The position numbers were made by a program, and so were the translations under genes. A stretch of DNA of 21,593 nucleotides from CAWUIH01 sp963922495 (GTDB taxonomy: Bacteria > Pseudomonadota > Gammaproteobacteria > Coxiellales > Coxiellaceae): positions 1 through 21,593 of the forward strand of contig CAWUIH010000024.1 in assembly GCA_963922495.1 (NCBI GenBank). Direction: 5' to 3'. This document shows positions 15,396-21,593 of the stretch, piece by piece. The notes below the pieces were generated by a model. That model did not search any database, had not been told where the DNA came from, and saw nothing but the letters and a program-made list of their open reading frames with translations. The stretch's first letter is position 1. The number at the start of each line of letters is the position of its first letter.

Positions 15396-15941
15396 TTGGA
15401 ACAATTACACGGCACCACCATTTTATCGGTTCGACGCAACGATAAAGTGGTCATTGGTGGCGACGGCCAAGTCTCAATGGGCAACACAATTATGAAAGGT
15501 AATGCCCGAAAAGTACGTCGACTTTATAACAATAAAGTACTCGCTGGCTTTGCAGGCGGCACAGCAGATGCCTTCACGCTATTTGAACGTTTTGAAGCAA
15601 AACTGGAAAAACATTCTGGCAATTTAACTCGCGCAGCCGTAGAGTTAGCAAAAGATTGGCGAACAGACAAAATGTTACGTCGATTAGAAGCATTGTTGGC
15701 GGTTGCTGACCACAAAGCGTCTCTAGTGATTACCGGCATGGGCGACGTTATTGAACCTGAAAACAGTCTAATTGCTATTGGTAGTGGTGGACCTTACGCG
15801 CAATCTGCTGCCAAAGCATTATTAACGAGCACTAAACTCAGCGCAGATAAAATTGTACAAAAGGCATTAACAATTGCTGCTGACATTTGTGTTTTTACCA
15901 ACCACGAATTTACGATAGAAGAACTCAACGCTAAATCGTAA
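15396..15941 (+). CDS. hslV: ATP-dependent protease peptidase subunit HslV (ClpQ)
   Basis: Proteolytic subunit of the HslUV protease, a double-hexamer threonine protease related to the proteasome beta subunit. The 181 residues begin MEQLHG-TTILSVRRN. The catalytic nucleophile is T7, exposed after removal of a six-residue leader, a form also seen in other bacteria; E. coli has only Met. Further motifs are VIGGDGQVSMGN, KVRRLYNNKVLAGFAGGTADAFTLFERFE, and GSGGPYAQSAAKALL. The start codon is TTG, supported by TGGAGA seven bases upstream; no in-frame ATG precedes the conserved region. hslU follows after 10 bases. Expression is expected to be heat-inducible from the sigma-32 promoter upstream. Confidence 0.97.
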   Translation: MEQLHGTTILSVRRNDKVVIGGDGQVSMGNTIMKGNARKVRRLYNNKVLAGFAGGTADAFTLFERFEAKLEKHSGNLTRAAVELAKDWRTDKMLRRLEALLAVADHKASLVITGMGDVIEPENSLIAIGSGGPYAQSAAKALLTSTKLSADKIVQKALTIAADICVFTNHEFTIEELNAKS

Positions 15942-15951
15942 ACATAACTGG

Positions 15952-17361
15952 ATGAGAAGTATGTCCCAAATCACAGAAACGACTCTAACTCCCGCGAATA
16001 CATCCCTTGATATGACGATGACACCGCGTGAAATTGTTGCCGAACTAGATAAATTCATTATTGGCCAGCATGAAGCAAAAAGGTCTGTTGCCATTGCATT
16101 GCGAAACCGTTGGCGCCGGCAACAGCTTGAACCTCGCTTACGTCAAGAAGTTACCCCTAAAAATATTTTAATGATTGGGCCCACAGGTGTTGGTAAAACA
16201 GAAATTGCACGTCGACTTGCTAATTTGGCTGATGCGCCATTTATCAAAGTAGAAGCTACAAAATTTACTGAGGTAGGCTACGTTGGTCGAGATGTTGAAT
16301 CCATCATTCGTGATCTCATTGAAACTGCTGTAAAAATGACCCGCGAAAAAGCCATGCACAGCGTGCAGGTGAAAGCAAAAGAAGCTGCCGAAGAACGAAT
16401 TTTAAATGCTTTGATTCCACTTCGACGCGGCGCTTTCGCTGGTGAGCCTAAAGAGACAAATGAACAAGATACTGAAGTTAAAAAAGAATCTGCAACTCGT
16501 CAATTGTTTCGTAAAAAATTGCGTGAAGGCAAACTCAATGAAAAAGAAATTGAAGTTGAAGTCAACGCCGGAACCAGCTTTGAAATCATGGGACCACCTG
16601 GAATGGAAGAAATGCTGAGTCAATTACAGGGTATGATGGAAAATATATCTAATAAGCGCACCAAACAGCGTCGCCTAAAAGTCAAAGATGCGTTACGAAT
16701 GCTACAAGAAGACGAAGCTGCCAAACTGATTAATGAAGAAGAAATCAAAGCACATGCCGTTAGCAACGTTGAACAAAACGGTATCGTCTTTTTAGATGAA
16801 ATCGATAAAATTGTAAAGCGCGAAGGCATTGGTGGTGGTGACGTCTCTCGCGAGGGCGTTCAACGTGACCTTCTGCCATTGGTCGAAGGCTGTACGGTAT
16901 TTACTAAATACGGGATGATTAAAACAGACCACATTTTATTTATTGCATCAGGTGCATTTCATGTCGCCAAACCTTCTGAATTAGTACCTGAACTGCAAGG
17001 TCGATTTCCGATTCGCGTTGAATTAAAGGCATTAACAGCCGATGATTTCGTTCGTATTTTAACCGAACCCGAAGCTTCCCTCACAGAACAATATACTGCT
17101 CTCATGAAAACCGAAAATTTTGGCTTAGAATTTACGAAAGCAGGCGTAAAGCGTCTCGCCGAAATCGCTTTTCAAGTGAATGATCGATCAGAAAACATTG
17201 GCGCAAGACGTTTACATACCATCATGGAACGCTTACTAGAACAAATTTCATTTGAAGCAAGTGACAAACCCGGTGCCAATGTACAGATTGACGCAGCTTA
17301 TGTCGATAAGCAACTCACAAAATTGGCTGAGGATGAAGATTTGAGTCGTTATATATTATAA
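15952..17361 (+). CDS. hslU: ATP-dependent protease ATPase subunit HslU (ClpY)
   Basis: AAA+ unfoldase that feeds substrates to HslV. The 469 residues include the family start MTPREIVAELDKFIIGQ, Walker A GPTGVGKTE with K82, the GYVGRDV pore loop, Walker B VFLDEID with D282 and E283, the inserted I-domain between them, SREGVQRDLLPLVEG, and NIGARRLHTIMERLLE. The C-terminal tail DLSRYIL is the conserved segment that docks into HslV. The protein is about 22 residues longer at the N-terminus than E. coli HslU (443). ATGs at 15952, 15961, 16012 and 16018 are all in frame. The two upstream ones follow hslV closely and have some purine-rich sequence, whereas the two inner ones lack a ribosome site, so I keep 15952 with low certainty on the start. 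Confidence 0.97.
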   Translation: MRSMSQITETTLTPANTSLDMTMTPREIVAELDKFIIGQHEAKRSVAIALRNRWRRQQLEPRLRQEVTPKNILMIGPTGVGKTEIARRLANLADAPFIKVEATKFTEVGYVGRDVESIIRDLIETAVKMTREKAMHSVQVKAKEAAEERILNALIPLRRGAFAGEPKETNEQDTEVKKESATRQLFRKKLREGKLNEKEIEVEVNAGTSFEIMGPPGMEEMLSQLQGMMENISNKRTKQRRLKVKDALRMLQEDEAAKLINEEEIKAHAVSNVEQNGIVFLDEIDKIVKREGIGGGDVSREGVQRDLLPLVEGCTVFTKYGMIKTDHILFIASGAFHVAKPSELVPELQGRFPIRVELKALTADDFVRILTEPEASLTEQYTALMKTENFGLEFTKAGVKRLAEIAFQVNDRSENIGARRLHTIMERLLEQISFEASDKPGANVQIDAAYVDKQLTKLAEDEDLSRYIL

Positions 17362-17390
17362 CGAGTTTCCCCAAGCCAGATTCATGATAC

Positions 17391-17407
17391 TCGCCAAGGA
17401 ATGGCGA
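17391..17407. repeat. Small perfect hairpin downstream of hslU
   Basis: TCGCCA-AGGAA-TGGCGA forms a six-base-pair stem with a five-base loop, 29 bases after the hslU stop. It is followed by AAAATTC rather than a T-run, so it would at best be a weak terminator or an mRNA 3'-end stabiliser. Confidence 0.3.
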
Positions 17408-17548
17408 AAATTCAAAATAAGAGCAACCCACTCTGAACTCAGAAAAATGAATCAAGTTGTTACACCAGAAATCGGGATCCATCTCTTTTTTCTAGGATAA
17501 TATCAGCACTCTATTGAGAGTCTGGCTAGGTCCGGCTATTATTAGAGA

Positions 17549-18304
17549 ATGAGCAATACAAAAGCGCGAACAACTGACTTCGGCTTTGAAACGATCGATA
17601 CGGCAGACAAAACCAAACGCGTTAGCGATGTTTTCAAAGCGGTTGCTGATAATTATGATTTAATGAATGATCTTATGTCATTGGGTATTCATCGTGCTTG
17701 GAAACATTTTGCAATCAACATGATGCGATTAAGCCCTGGACTACGAGTCTTGGACTTGGCAGGTGGTACCGGCGATTTAACCGCAGGAATAGCCTCGATC
17801 GTAGGTGTGCACGGCGAAGTAACTTTGGCTGACATCAATTCAGCAATGTTACAAGTCGGTAGAAAACGGTTAATTGATCTCGGTATCTATGAAAATGTAC
17901 GATTTGTACAAACCAATGCAGAGCAGCTAGCATTTGAACCCAATTACTTTGATCGCATTATTATTGGATTTGGTATTCGCAACGTAACTGATAAGTTAAA
18001 GGCTCTGCAATCAATGTTTAACGTAATTAAACCAGGGTGTTTTTTAACCATACTTGAATTCTCCAAGCCCAATAACAGCGTTTTAAAATCTATCTACGAC
18101 CAATATTCCTTTAAACTACTTCCTTGGTTAGGAAAAAAAATTGCTAATGATGAAGCGAGCTATCGATATCTAGTAGAATCCATTCGGATGCATCCCGACC
18201 AACAAGCGCTGTGCACGCTAATGCGACAAGCTGGCTTTGAGGATTGTAGTTACCATAATTTATCTGGTGGAATCGTTGCTGTACACAAGGGGTATAAGTA
18301 CTGA
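17549..18304 (+). CDS. ubiE: Ubiquinone/menaquinone C-methyltransferase UbiE
   Basis: SAM-dependent methyltransferase for the C-methylation of the benzoquinol ring in ubiquinone (and demethylmenaquinone) synthesis. Its 251 residues equal E. coli UbiE. Features: the N-terminal VFKAVADNYDLMNDLMSLGIHRAWK typical of UbiE, motif I LRVLDLAGGTGDLTAG (65-80), NAEQLAFEPNYFDRIIIGFGIRNVTD, LKPGC-like IKPGCFLTILEFSKP, and the closing SYRYLVESIRMHPDQ…LSGGIVAVHKG. The ubiJ ATG shares one base with its stop. A clear ribosome site is not seen before the ATG. Confidence 0.98.
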   Translation: MSNTKARTTDFGFETIDTADKTKRVSDVFKAVADNYDLMNDLMSLGIHRAWKHFAINMMRLSPGLRVLDLAGGTGDLTAGIASIVGVHGEVTLADINSAMLQVGRKRLIDLGIYENVRFVQTNAEQLAFEPNYFDRIIIGFGIRNVTDKLKALQSMFNVIKPGCFLTILEFSKPNNSVLKSIYDQYSFKLLPWLGKKIANDEASYRYLVESIRMHPDQQALCTLMRQAGFEDCSYHNLSGGIVAVHKGYKY

Positions 18305-18915
18305 TGCGGAAAATAACATTATCTAGTCTTGAAAAATCCACCAATATTTTTCTGAAAATGGATCCACTAACATTACAACGATTAAGCGAGATTGCTGGAA
18401 AAACTATAGAAATTAATATTAGTGATTGGAATTCAGTTTTTTATATTTTTGTTAAAAAAGATTCTTTGGAATTTAATGAAAAAACTTTAAAAACACCAGA
18501 CGCCACTATTTCAGGAAAGCTCGTTAGCTTATTCAATACTGCAAAATCTAAAGGTGAAACCACGGCATTATTTAATAACCAAGTCACAATAGAGGGTGAT
18601 TTAGAGCTAGGGCAAAAAATACAACACTTATTACATCAAATAGATATTGACTGGGAAGAGCAATTGTCTAAAGTCTTCGGTGACTTTATGGCGCATAAAA
18701 TTGGCTTGGGAGCTAAAAAAATATTGAATTTTAGCAAAAAAGCTTCCCATAGCTTTCAGACTAATATGAAGGAATATCTACAAAACGAATCAAGTCATTT
18801 ACCAACAAAAGTAGAGGTTGAAAAATTTATTACCGAAGTCCAAACACTGCAATTAGATGTAGAAAGAATTGAAGCACGCTTTAATCGAATCCTTGGTGGA
18901 AAATCACAGCCATGA
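18304..18915 (+). CDS. ubiJ: Ubiquinone biosynthesis accessory factor UbiJ (SCP2 domain)
   Basis: UbiJ binds the hydrophobic ubiquinone intermediates and helps organise the soluble Ubi complex in aerobic synthesis. The 203 residues contain an SCP2-type lipid-binding fold (about 10-110), with the family-typical DATISGKLVSLFNTAK and NQVTIEGDLELGQKIQHLLHQIDIDWEEQLSKVFGD regions. A C-terminal coiled coil (about 165-197: VEKFITEVQTLQLDVERIEAR) matches the family. It is translationally coupled to both neighbours: TGATG with ubiE and ATGA with ubiB. The order ubiE-ubiJ-ubiB supports the call; sequence conservation alone is modest, as is normal for UbiJ. Confidence 0.92.
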   Translation: MRKITLSSLEKSTNIFLKMDPLTLQRLSEIAGKTIEINISDWNSVFYIFVKKDSLEFNEKTLKTPDATISGKLVSLFNTAKSKGETTALFNNQVTIEGDLELGQKIQHLLHQIDIDWEEQLSKVFGDFMAHKIGLGAKKILNFSKKASHSFQTNMKEYLQNESSHLPTKVEVEKFITEVQTLQLDVERIEARFNRILGGKSQP

Positions 18916-20537
18916 TGTTTCCCTTTACTCTCCTTCGTTTACTGCGGATTTACAAAGTACTTTTAAAACACGGACTCAATCCCTATGTCGCTGGAAGCTT
19001 CTCGCCGTGGTTACGGCGCCTAAGTTATCTTAATCCCTTTCGACGTCATGAAAATAAAACACGCGGTGAATCGGTAAGACAGATTCTAGAAGAATTAGGG
19101 CCAATTTACGTTAAATTCGGGCAAATGCTATCGACTCGGCGCGATATTTTACCTGATGATATCGCAGAAGAGCTCACCAAGTTACAAGATCAAGTACCAC
19201 CATTTGACGGCAAAATTGCTAAAGTAATGATTGAAAAAGAGCACCGACAACCAATAGAAGAAATTTTTGCATCGTTTGATATCAGACCACTCGCCTCAGC
19301 ATCAATTGCACAGGTCCATTCAGCAGAATTACATGATGGCAGCAAGGTCATTGTCAAAGTATTGAGACCCCACATCTATAAAACTATCAAACACGATATC
19401 AGTTTATTATATCTTGGAGCAAAATTAGTATATAGATTTTGGAAACACGGTGAACGCCTAAAACCTGTTGAATTTATCGCTGAGTTTGAACAAACCATAT
19501 TGGGAGAGCTGGACTTAATGCGAGAAGCTGCTAATGCATCTCAATTACGTCGTAACTTCTTACACTCAGAAAAACTTTATATTCCTAAAATTTACTGGGA
19601 ATATTGTCATCGTCATATGATAGTCATGGAGCGCATTCACGGCATTCGCATCAACGACCATAAGAAATTAAAGGCCGCAAAAGTGGATTTTGAAGAATTA
19701 GCACGGCGCGGCGTAGAAATTTTTTTCACTCAAGTGCTGCGCGATAGTTTTTTTCATGCCGACATGCACCCAGGAAATTTTTTCGTTGATGTCTCAAACC
19801 CTAAAAAACCCAAATATATTGCCATCGATTTTGGAATAGTTGGTTCACTAAGCCCACAGGATCAAGGATACATCGCGAGCAATATGCTCGCTTTTTTTAA
19901 ACGAGATTATCGTCAAGTTGCGATTTCACACGTTGAATCAGGCTGGATACCTGCAGATACACGTATCGACCAATTTGAAGCAGCTATTCGTACTGTCTCT
20001 GAACCGATATTTGAAAAACCACTGAAAGATGTCTCTTTTGGGCATCTATTATTGCGTTTATTTCAAACTGCCGAACAATTTAATATGAATATTCAACCGC
20101 AATTATTTTTATTGCAAAAAACACTACTCAGTGTTGAAGGAATGGGACGTCAGGTATACCCTGATCTCGACCTGTGGACAACAGCACAACCTATTCTTGA
20201 AAAATGGGTACGCAAACAACATGGCATACGTCATGTTGCACAGACTAGCTTAGCGAATCTATCAGGAACTACTGAAGCAATTACAAAATCACCAGCCTTA
20301 ATTTACAAAATACTTTCTGAATATAATTATTTCATGCAAATAAAAGAGCATAATAGCAGCAAAAAATTAAAAAATCCGCACTCACAAGATATTTTTTTGG
20401 GATTGGGAATCGGTTTGGTGATAAGTTTTGCTATAAGTCATTTTGTTTCCTTAAAATCGATTTTACCGTGGCAATGGAGTATTTTGGGATTAGGTGGCTT
20501 ATTGATTTTAACAGCATGGTTCATTCCAAGGCGTTAA
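18912..20537 (+). CDS. ubiB: UbiB, atypical kinase-like ATPase of ubiquinone synthesis
   Basis: Membrane-anchored ADCK/UbiB-family protein required for aerobic ubiquinone synthesis. The 541 residues compare with 546 in E. coli. Diagnostic motifs are KFGQ (68-71) in GPIYVKFGQMLSTRRDILP, the alanine-rich nucleotide loop ASASIAQVHSAEL, VIVKVLRP with the ATP-binding lysine, HADMHPGNFFV, and the metal-binding AIDFGIVG. Two C-terminal membrane helices (about 495-515 and 519-538) end with FIPRR. The start overlaps ubiJ by four bases; a second ATG three bases later is equally possible. No downstream gene belongs to the operon. Confidence 0.98.
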   Translation: MMFPFTLLRLLRIYKVLLKHGLNPYVAGSFSPWLRRLSYLNPFRRHENKTRGESVRQILEELGPIYVKFGQMLSTRRDILPDDIAEELTKLQDQVPPFDGKIAKVMIEKEHRQPIEEIFASFDIRPLASASIAQVHSAELHDGSKVIVKVLRPHIYKTIKHDISLLYLGAKLVYRFWKHGERLKPVEFIAEFEQTILGELDLMREAANASQLRRNFLHSEKLYIPKIYWEYCHRHMIVMERIHGIRINDHKKLKAAKVDFEELARRGVEIFFTQVLRDSFFHADMHPGNFFVDVSNPKKPKYIAIDFGIVGSLSPQDQGYIASNMLAFFKRDYRQVAISHVESGWIPADTRIDQFEAAIRTVSEPIFEKPLKDVSFGHLLLRLFQTAEQFNMNIQPQLFLLQKTLLSVEGMGRQVYPDLDLWTTAQPILEKWVRKQHGIRHVAQTSLANLSGTTEAITKSPALIYKILSEYNYFMQIKEHNSSKKLKNPHSQDIFLGLGIGLVISFAISHFVSLKSILPWQWSILGLGGLLILTAWFIPRR

Positions 20538-20583
20538 CGTCACCTCCAATAATGGGGAGTTACTTTATGTAGAATATTTTTGA

Positions 20584-20715
20584 ATTATTAGGAAGGTAGC
20601 GCTGCGAGATTGGGGAAATGTAATTGAAAAAGATAATGAATACTTGCACTGTTCGCAGCTATCGATCCCCGCATGGCTCACGGTACCTGAGATGACCAAA
20701 CAACAAAAAAGGTAA
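20584..20715 (+). pseudogene. Possible gene remnant, unrecognised
   Basis: A 43-codon open frame follows a TGA (20581-20583) and ends at TAA 20713-20715. It has no ATG or GTG at a sensible place. Its peptide has a protein-like composition (ALRDWGNVIEKDNEYLHCS, then IPAWLTVPEMTKQQKR), unlike the surrounding AT-rich non-coding sequence, suggesting the tail of a degraded gene. I do not recognise the family. Confidence 0.25.
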
Positions 20716-20923
20716 CTACTCACCCCTATCACGCATAAAATTATAAAAAATTCTTGACAGGGATTTCTGCACTATATTTTTTAAGATGTTAAGGTAACGT
20801 AAAATGCATAGCCAAATCAAGTTGAGGCTTCTTCTGCGCTCTTTAGTCATATTCATTTGATAAATTTAAAAAAACAAAATACACAGCGCCTCCCTGCGCA
20901 GAATTGCCTCCAAAAGTCCATGC

Positions 20924-20929
20924 TATAAT
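20924..20929 (+). promoter_or_regulatory. -10 element of the IS66 transposase gene
   Basis: A perfect TATAAT lies 24 bases before the ATG at 20954. The upstream -35 is poor (TTGCCT at a 14-base spacing). A GGGA ribosome site six bases before the ATG supports the start. Confidence 0.4.
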
Positions 20930-20953
20930 TAGCGCTAAACTTAGGGAATATTA

Positions 20954-21559
20954 ATGGCGACAATGGACAAAAAATCTGTTCGAGAAGAGTTTGATCGGCT
21001 CAAATCAGCCTTTGATAATATTTCTAAAGAAGAAAAAATATCGCCTGAGGTTAAGCTTATCTTTAATGGCTTCATTATGCTGATCGAGGTTATTCTCTCT
21101 ATTTTCCTTGAGAAAAAAACTAGAAAAACAAGTGAGAACTCAAGCAAGCCGCCATCACAAACAGAAAAAGATGAGACCTCTCTCACAACAAAAGGCAGTA
21201 ATAGAAAAGGTAAATCAGAGCAAGATCATCTTGCTAACAATACCCGCACTGTGGAGACGACAACCGTCCTTCCTGTTCATTATTGTGATCATTGCAGCGA
21301 ATCCTTAAAAGATACTCTCTGCACGCGCCTTGAAAGAAGAACACGCATTGACATCCTATTTGAAAAGACAGTTGAATATTTCGATGCTGAAGTCAAAGAG
21401 TGCCCAAACTGTCATGCGCAAGTAAAAGCAGGATTCCCTAATGACATAAAAGGTCCTCTTCAATATGGGGCCGGCATCAAAGCTTTCGTAGTATGCTTGT
21501 TAGTGACTCAAATGGTAGCTCTCAAGCGGACACAAAAGATGTTGAGTTCAGTAATCTAA
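20954..21559 (+). pseudogene. IS66-family transposase TnpC, N-terminal part only
   Basis: The 201 residues cover the N-terminal third of an IS66 TnpC transposase. Visible in order: a helical coiled-coil start, the family hallmark NSSKPPSQ (about 56-63), a zinc-binding region with CDHC (near 111) and CPNCHA (near 148), then GPLQYGAGIKAFVVCLLVTQMVALKRTQKML, which in intact members leads into the DDE catalytic domain. The frame ends abruptly at SSVI-stop; the whole catalytic core is missing. The break coincides with TTGGCCCCA repeats, apparently the end of another element. The start ATG has a GGGA site and a TATAAT upstream, so the truncated protein could still be made, but it cannot transpose. 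Confidence 0.9.
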
Positions 21560-21560
21560 A

Positions 21561-21593
21561 TTGGCCCCACTTATGTAATTTATTTTGGCCCCA
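21561..21593. mobile_element. Probable end of another insertion sequence (TTGGCCCCA repeats)
   Basis: TTGGCCCCA occurs at 21561-21569 and again at 21585-21593, a direct repeat with a 24-base period, exactly where the IS66 frame is broken. Several short direct repeats containing TGGCCCC near the tip are a habit of IS21-family ends, so that family is my guess. The element itself lies beyond the window. Confidence 0.4.

Larger units (their letters stand above)
20538..20940. other. 403-base gap between ubiB and the IS66 gene
   Basis: No complete gene is visible. An open frame without a normal start (20584-20715) may be a gene remnant and is described separately. A perfect TTGACA sits at 20754-20759 but the best -10 candidates (TATATT, TATTTT) are only 13-15 bases away, so a promoter is doubtful. 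There is no convincing terminator for the ubi operon; only a 4-bp CTCC/GGAG pairing lies just after ubiB. The far end carries the promoter of the IS66 transposase. Confidence 0.5.

Noticed and set aside
20754..20780. TTGACA-containing promoter in the ubiB-IS66 gap
   Set aside because: The -35 is perfect but no -10 lies at 16-18 bases; the nearest candidates are 13 and 15 bases away and no gene begins directly after it.
1..21593. CRISPR arrays, tRNA or rRNA genes
   Set aside because: I saw no regularly spaced repeats, no cloverleaf with a T-arm GTTCRA motif, and no rRNA-like blocks while reading both strands; short or unusual RNA genes could still be missed by eye.

Overview
The window looks like AT-rich gammaproteobacterial chromosome. 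The conserved blocks dprA-smg-topA-tsaC, argS-DUF945-ftsN-like-hslVU and ubiE-ubiJ-ubiB are typical of the class. Sequence style, together with a large membrane-anchored protein that resembles secreted host-directed phosphatases, fits an intracellular or host-associated lineage such as the Legionellales (Legionella/Coxiella relatives). That placement is inference; there is no rRNA in the window.

Layout. Positions 1-1770 are a mobile-element scrapyard: the end of an unknown ORF, a long hairpin, the 3' end of an IS982-type transposase, and a unit of about 1.38 kb with inverted IS1380-type ends that carries a GNAT acetyltransferase and a decayed small gene. Positions 1891-6191 hold a tightly packed plus-strand operon: dprA (N-terminally short), smg, topA and tsaC. 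Positions 6240-11588 lie on the minus strand. In transcription order they hold a 740-residue putative phosphoinositide phosphatase with two C-terminal membrane segments, an OmpR-like regulator, an EnvZ-like kinase and a GT9 (heptosyltransferase-like) glycosyltransferase. Positions 11741-17361 are plus strand: argS, a DUF945 (YdgA-like) protein, an FtsN-like protein lacking its SPOR domain, then hslV-hslU behind a near-consensus sigma-32 promoter. Positions 17549-20537 are the overlapping ubiquinone genes ubiE-ubiJ-ubiB. Positions 20538-21593 return to mobile DNA: a non-coding stretch with a small ORF remnant, then the N-terminal part of an IS66 TnpC transposase cut off by what looks like the end of another IS.

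How it fits together. The most interesting area is 6240-11740. The large protein has a Cys-x5-Arg signature (C534-K-S-S-C-D-R540), close to the CKSGKDR loop of SopB/IpgD/SidF-type bacterial effector phosphatases. Like SidF it ends in two membrane helices. It sits directly upstream of an OmpR/EnvZ-like two-component system. Its own upstream region contains two perfect copies of AGCGTTACA at a 10-bp period, which matches the tandem GTTACA half-site arrangement recognised by OmpR. This suggests a regulated host-interaction module. The housekeeping operons are otherwise ordinary, apart from the short DprA, the SPOR-less FtsN and several TTG starts.
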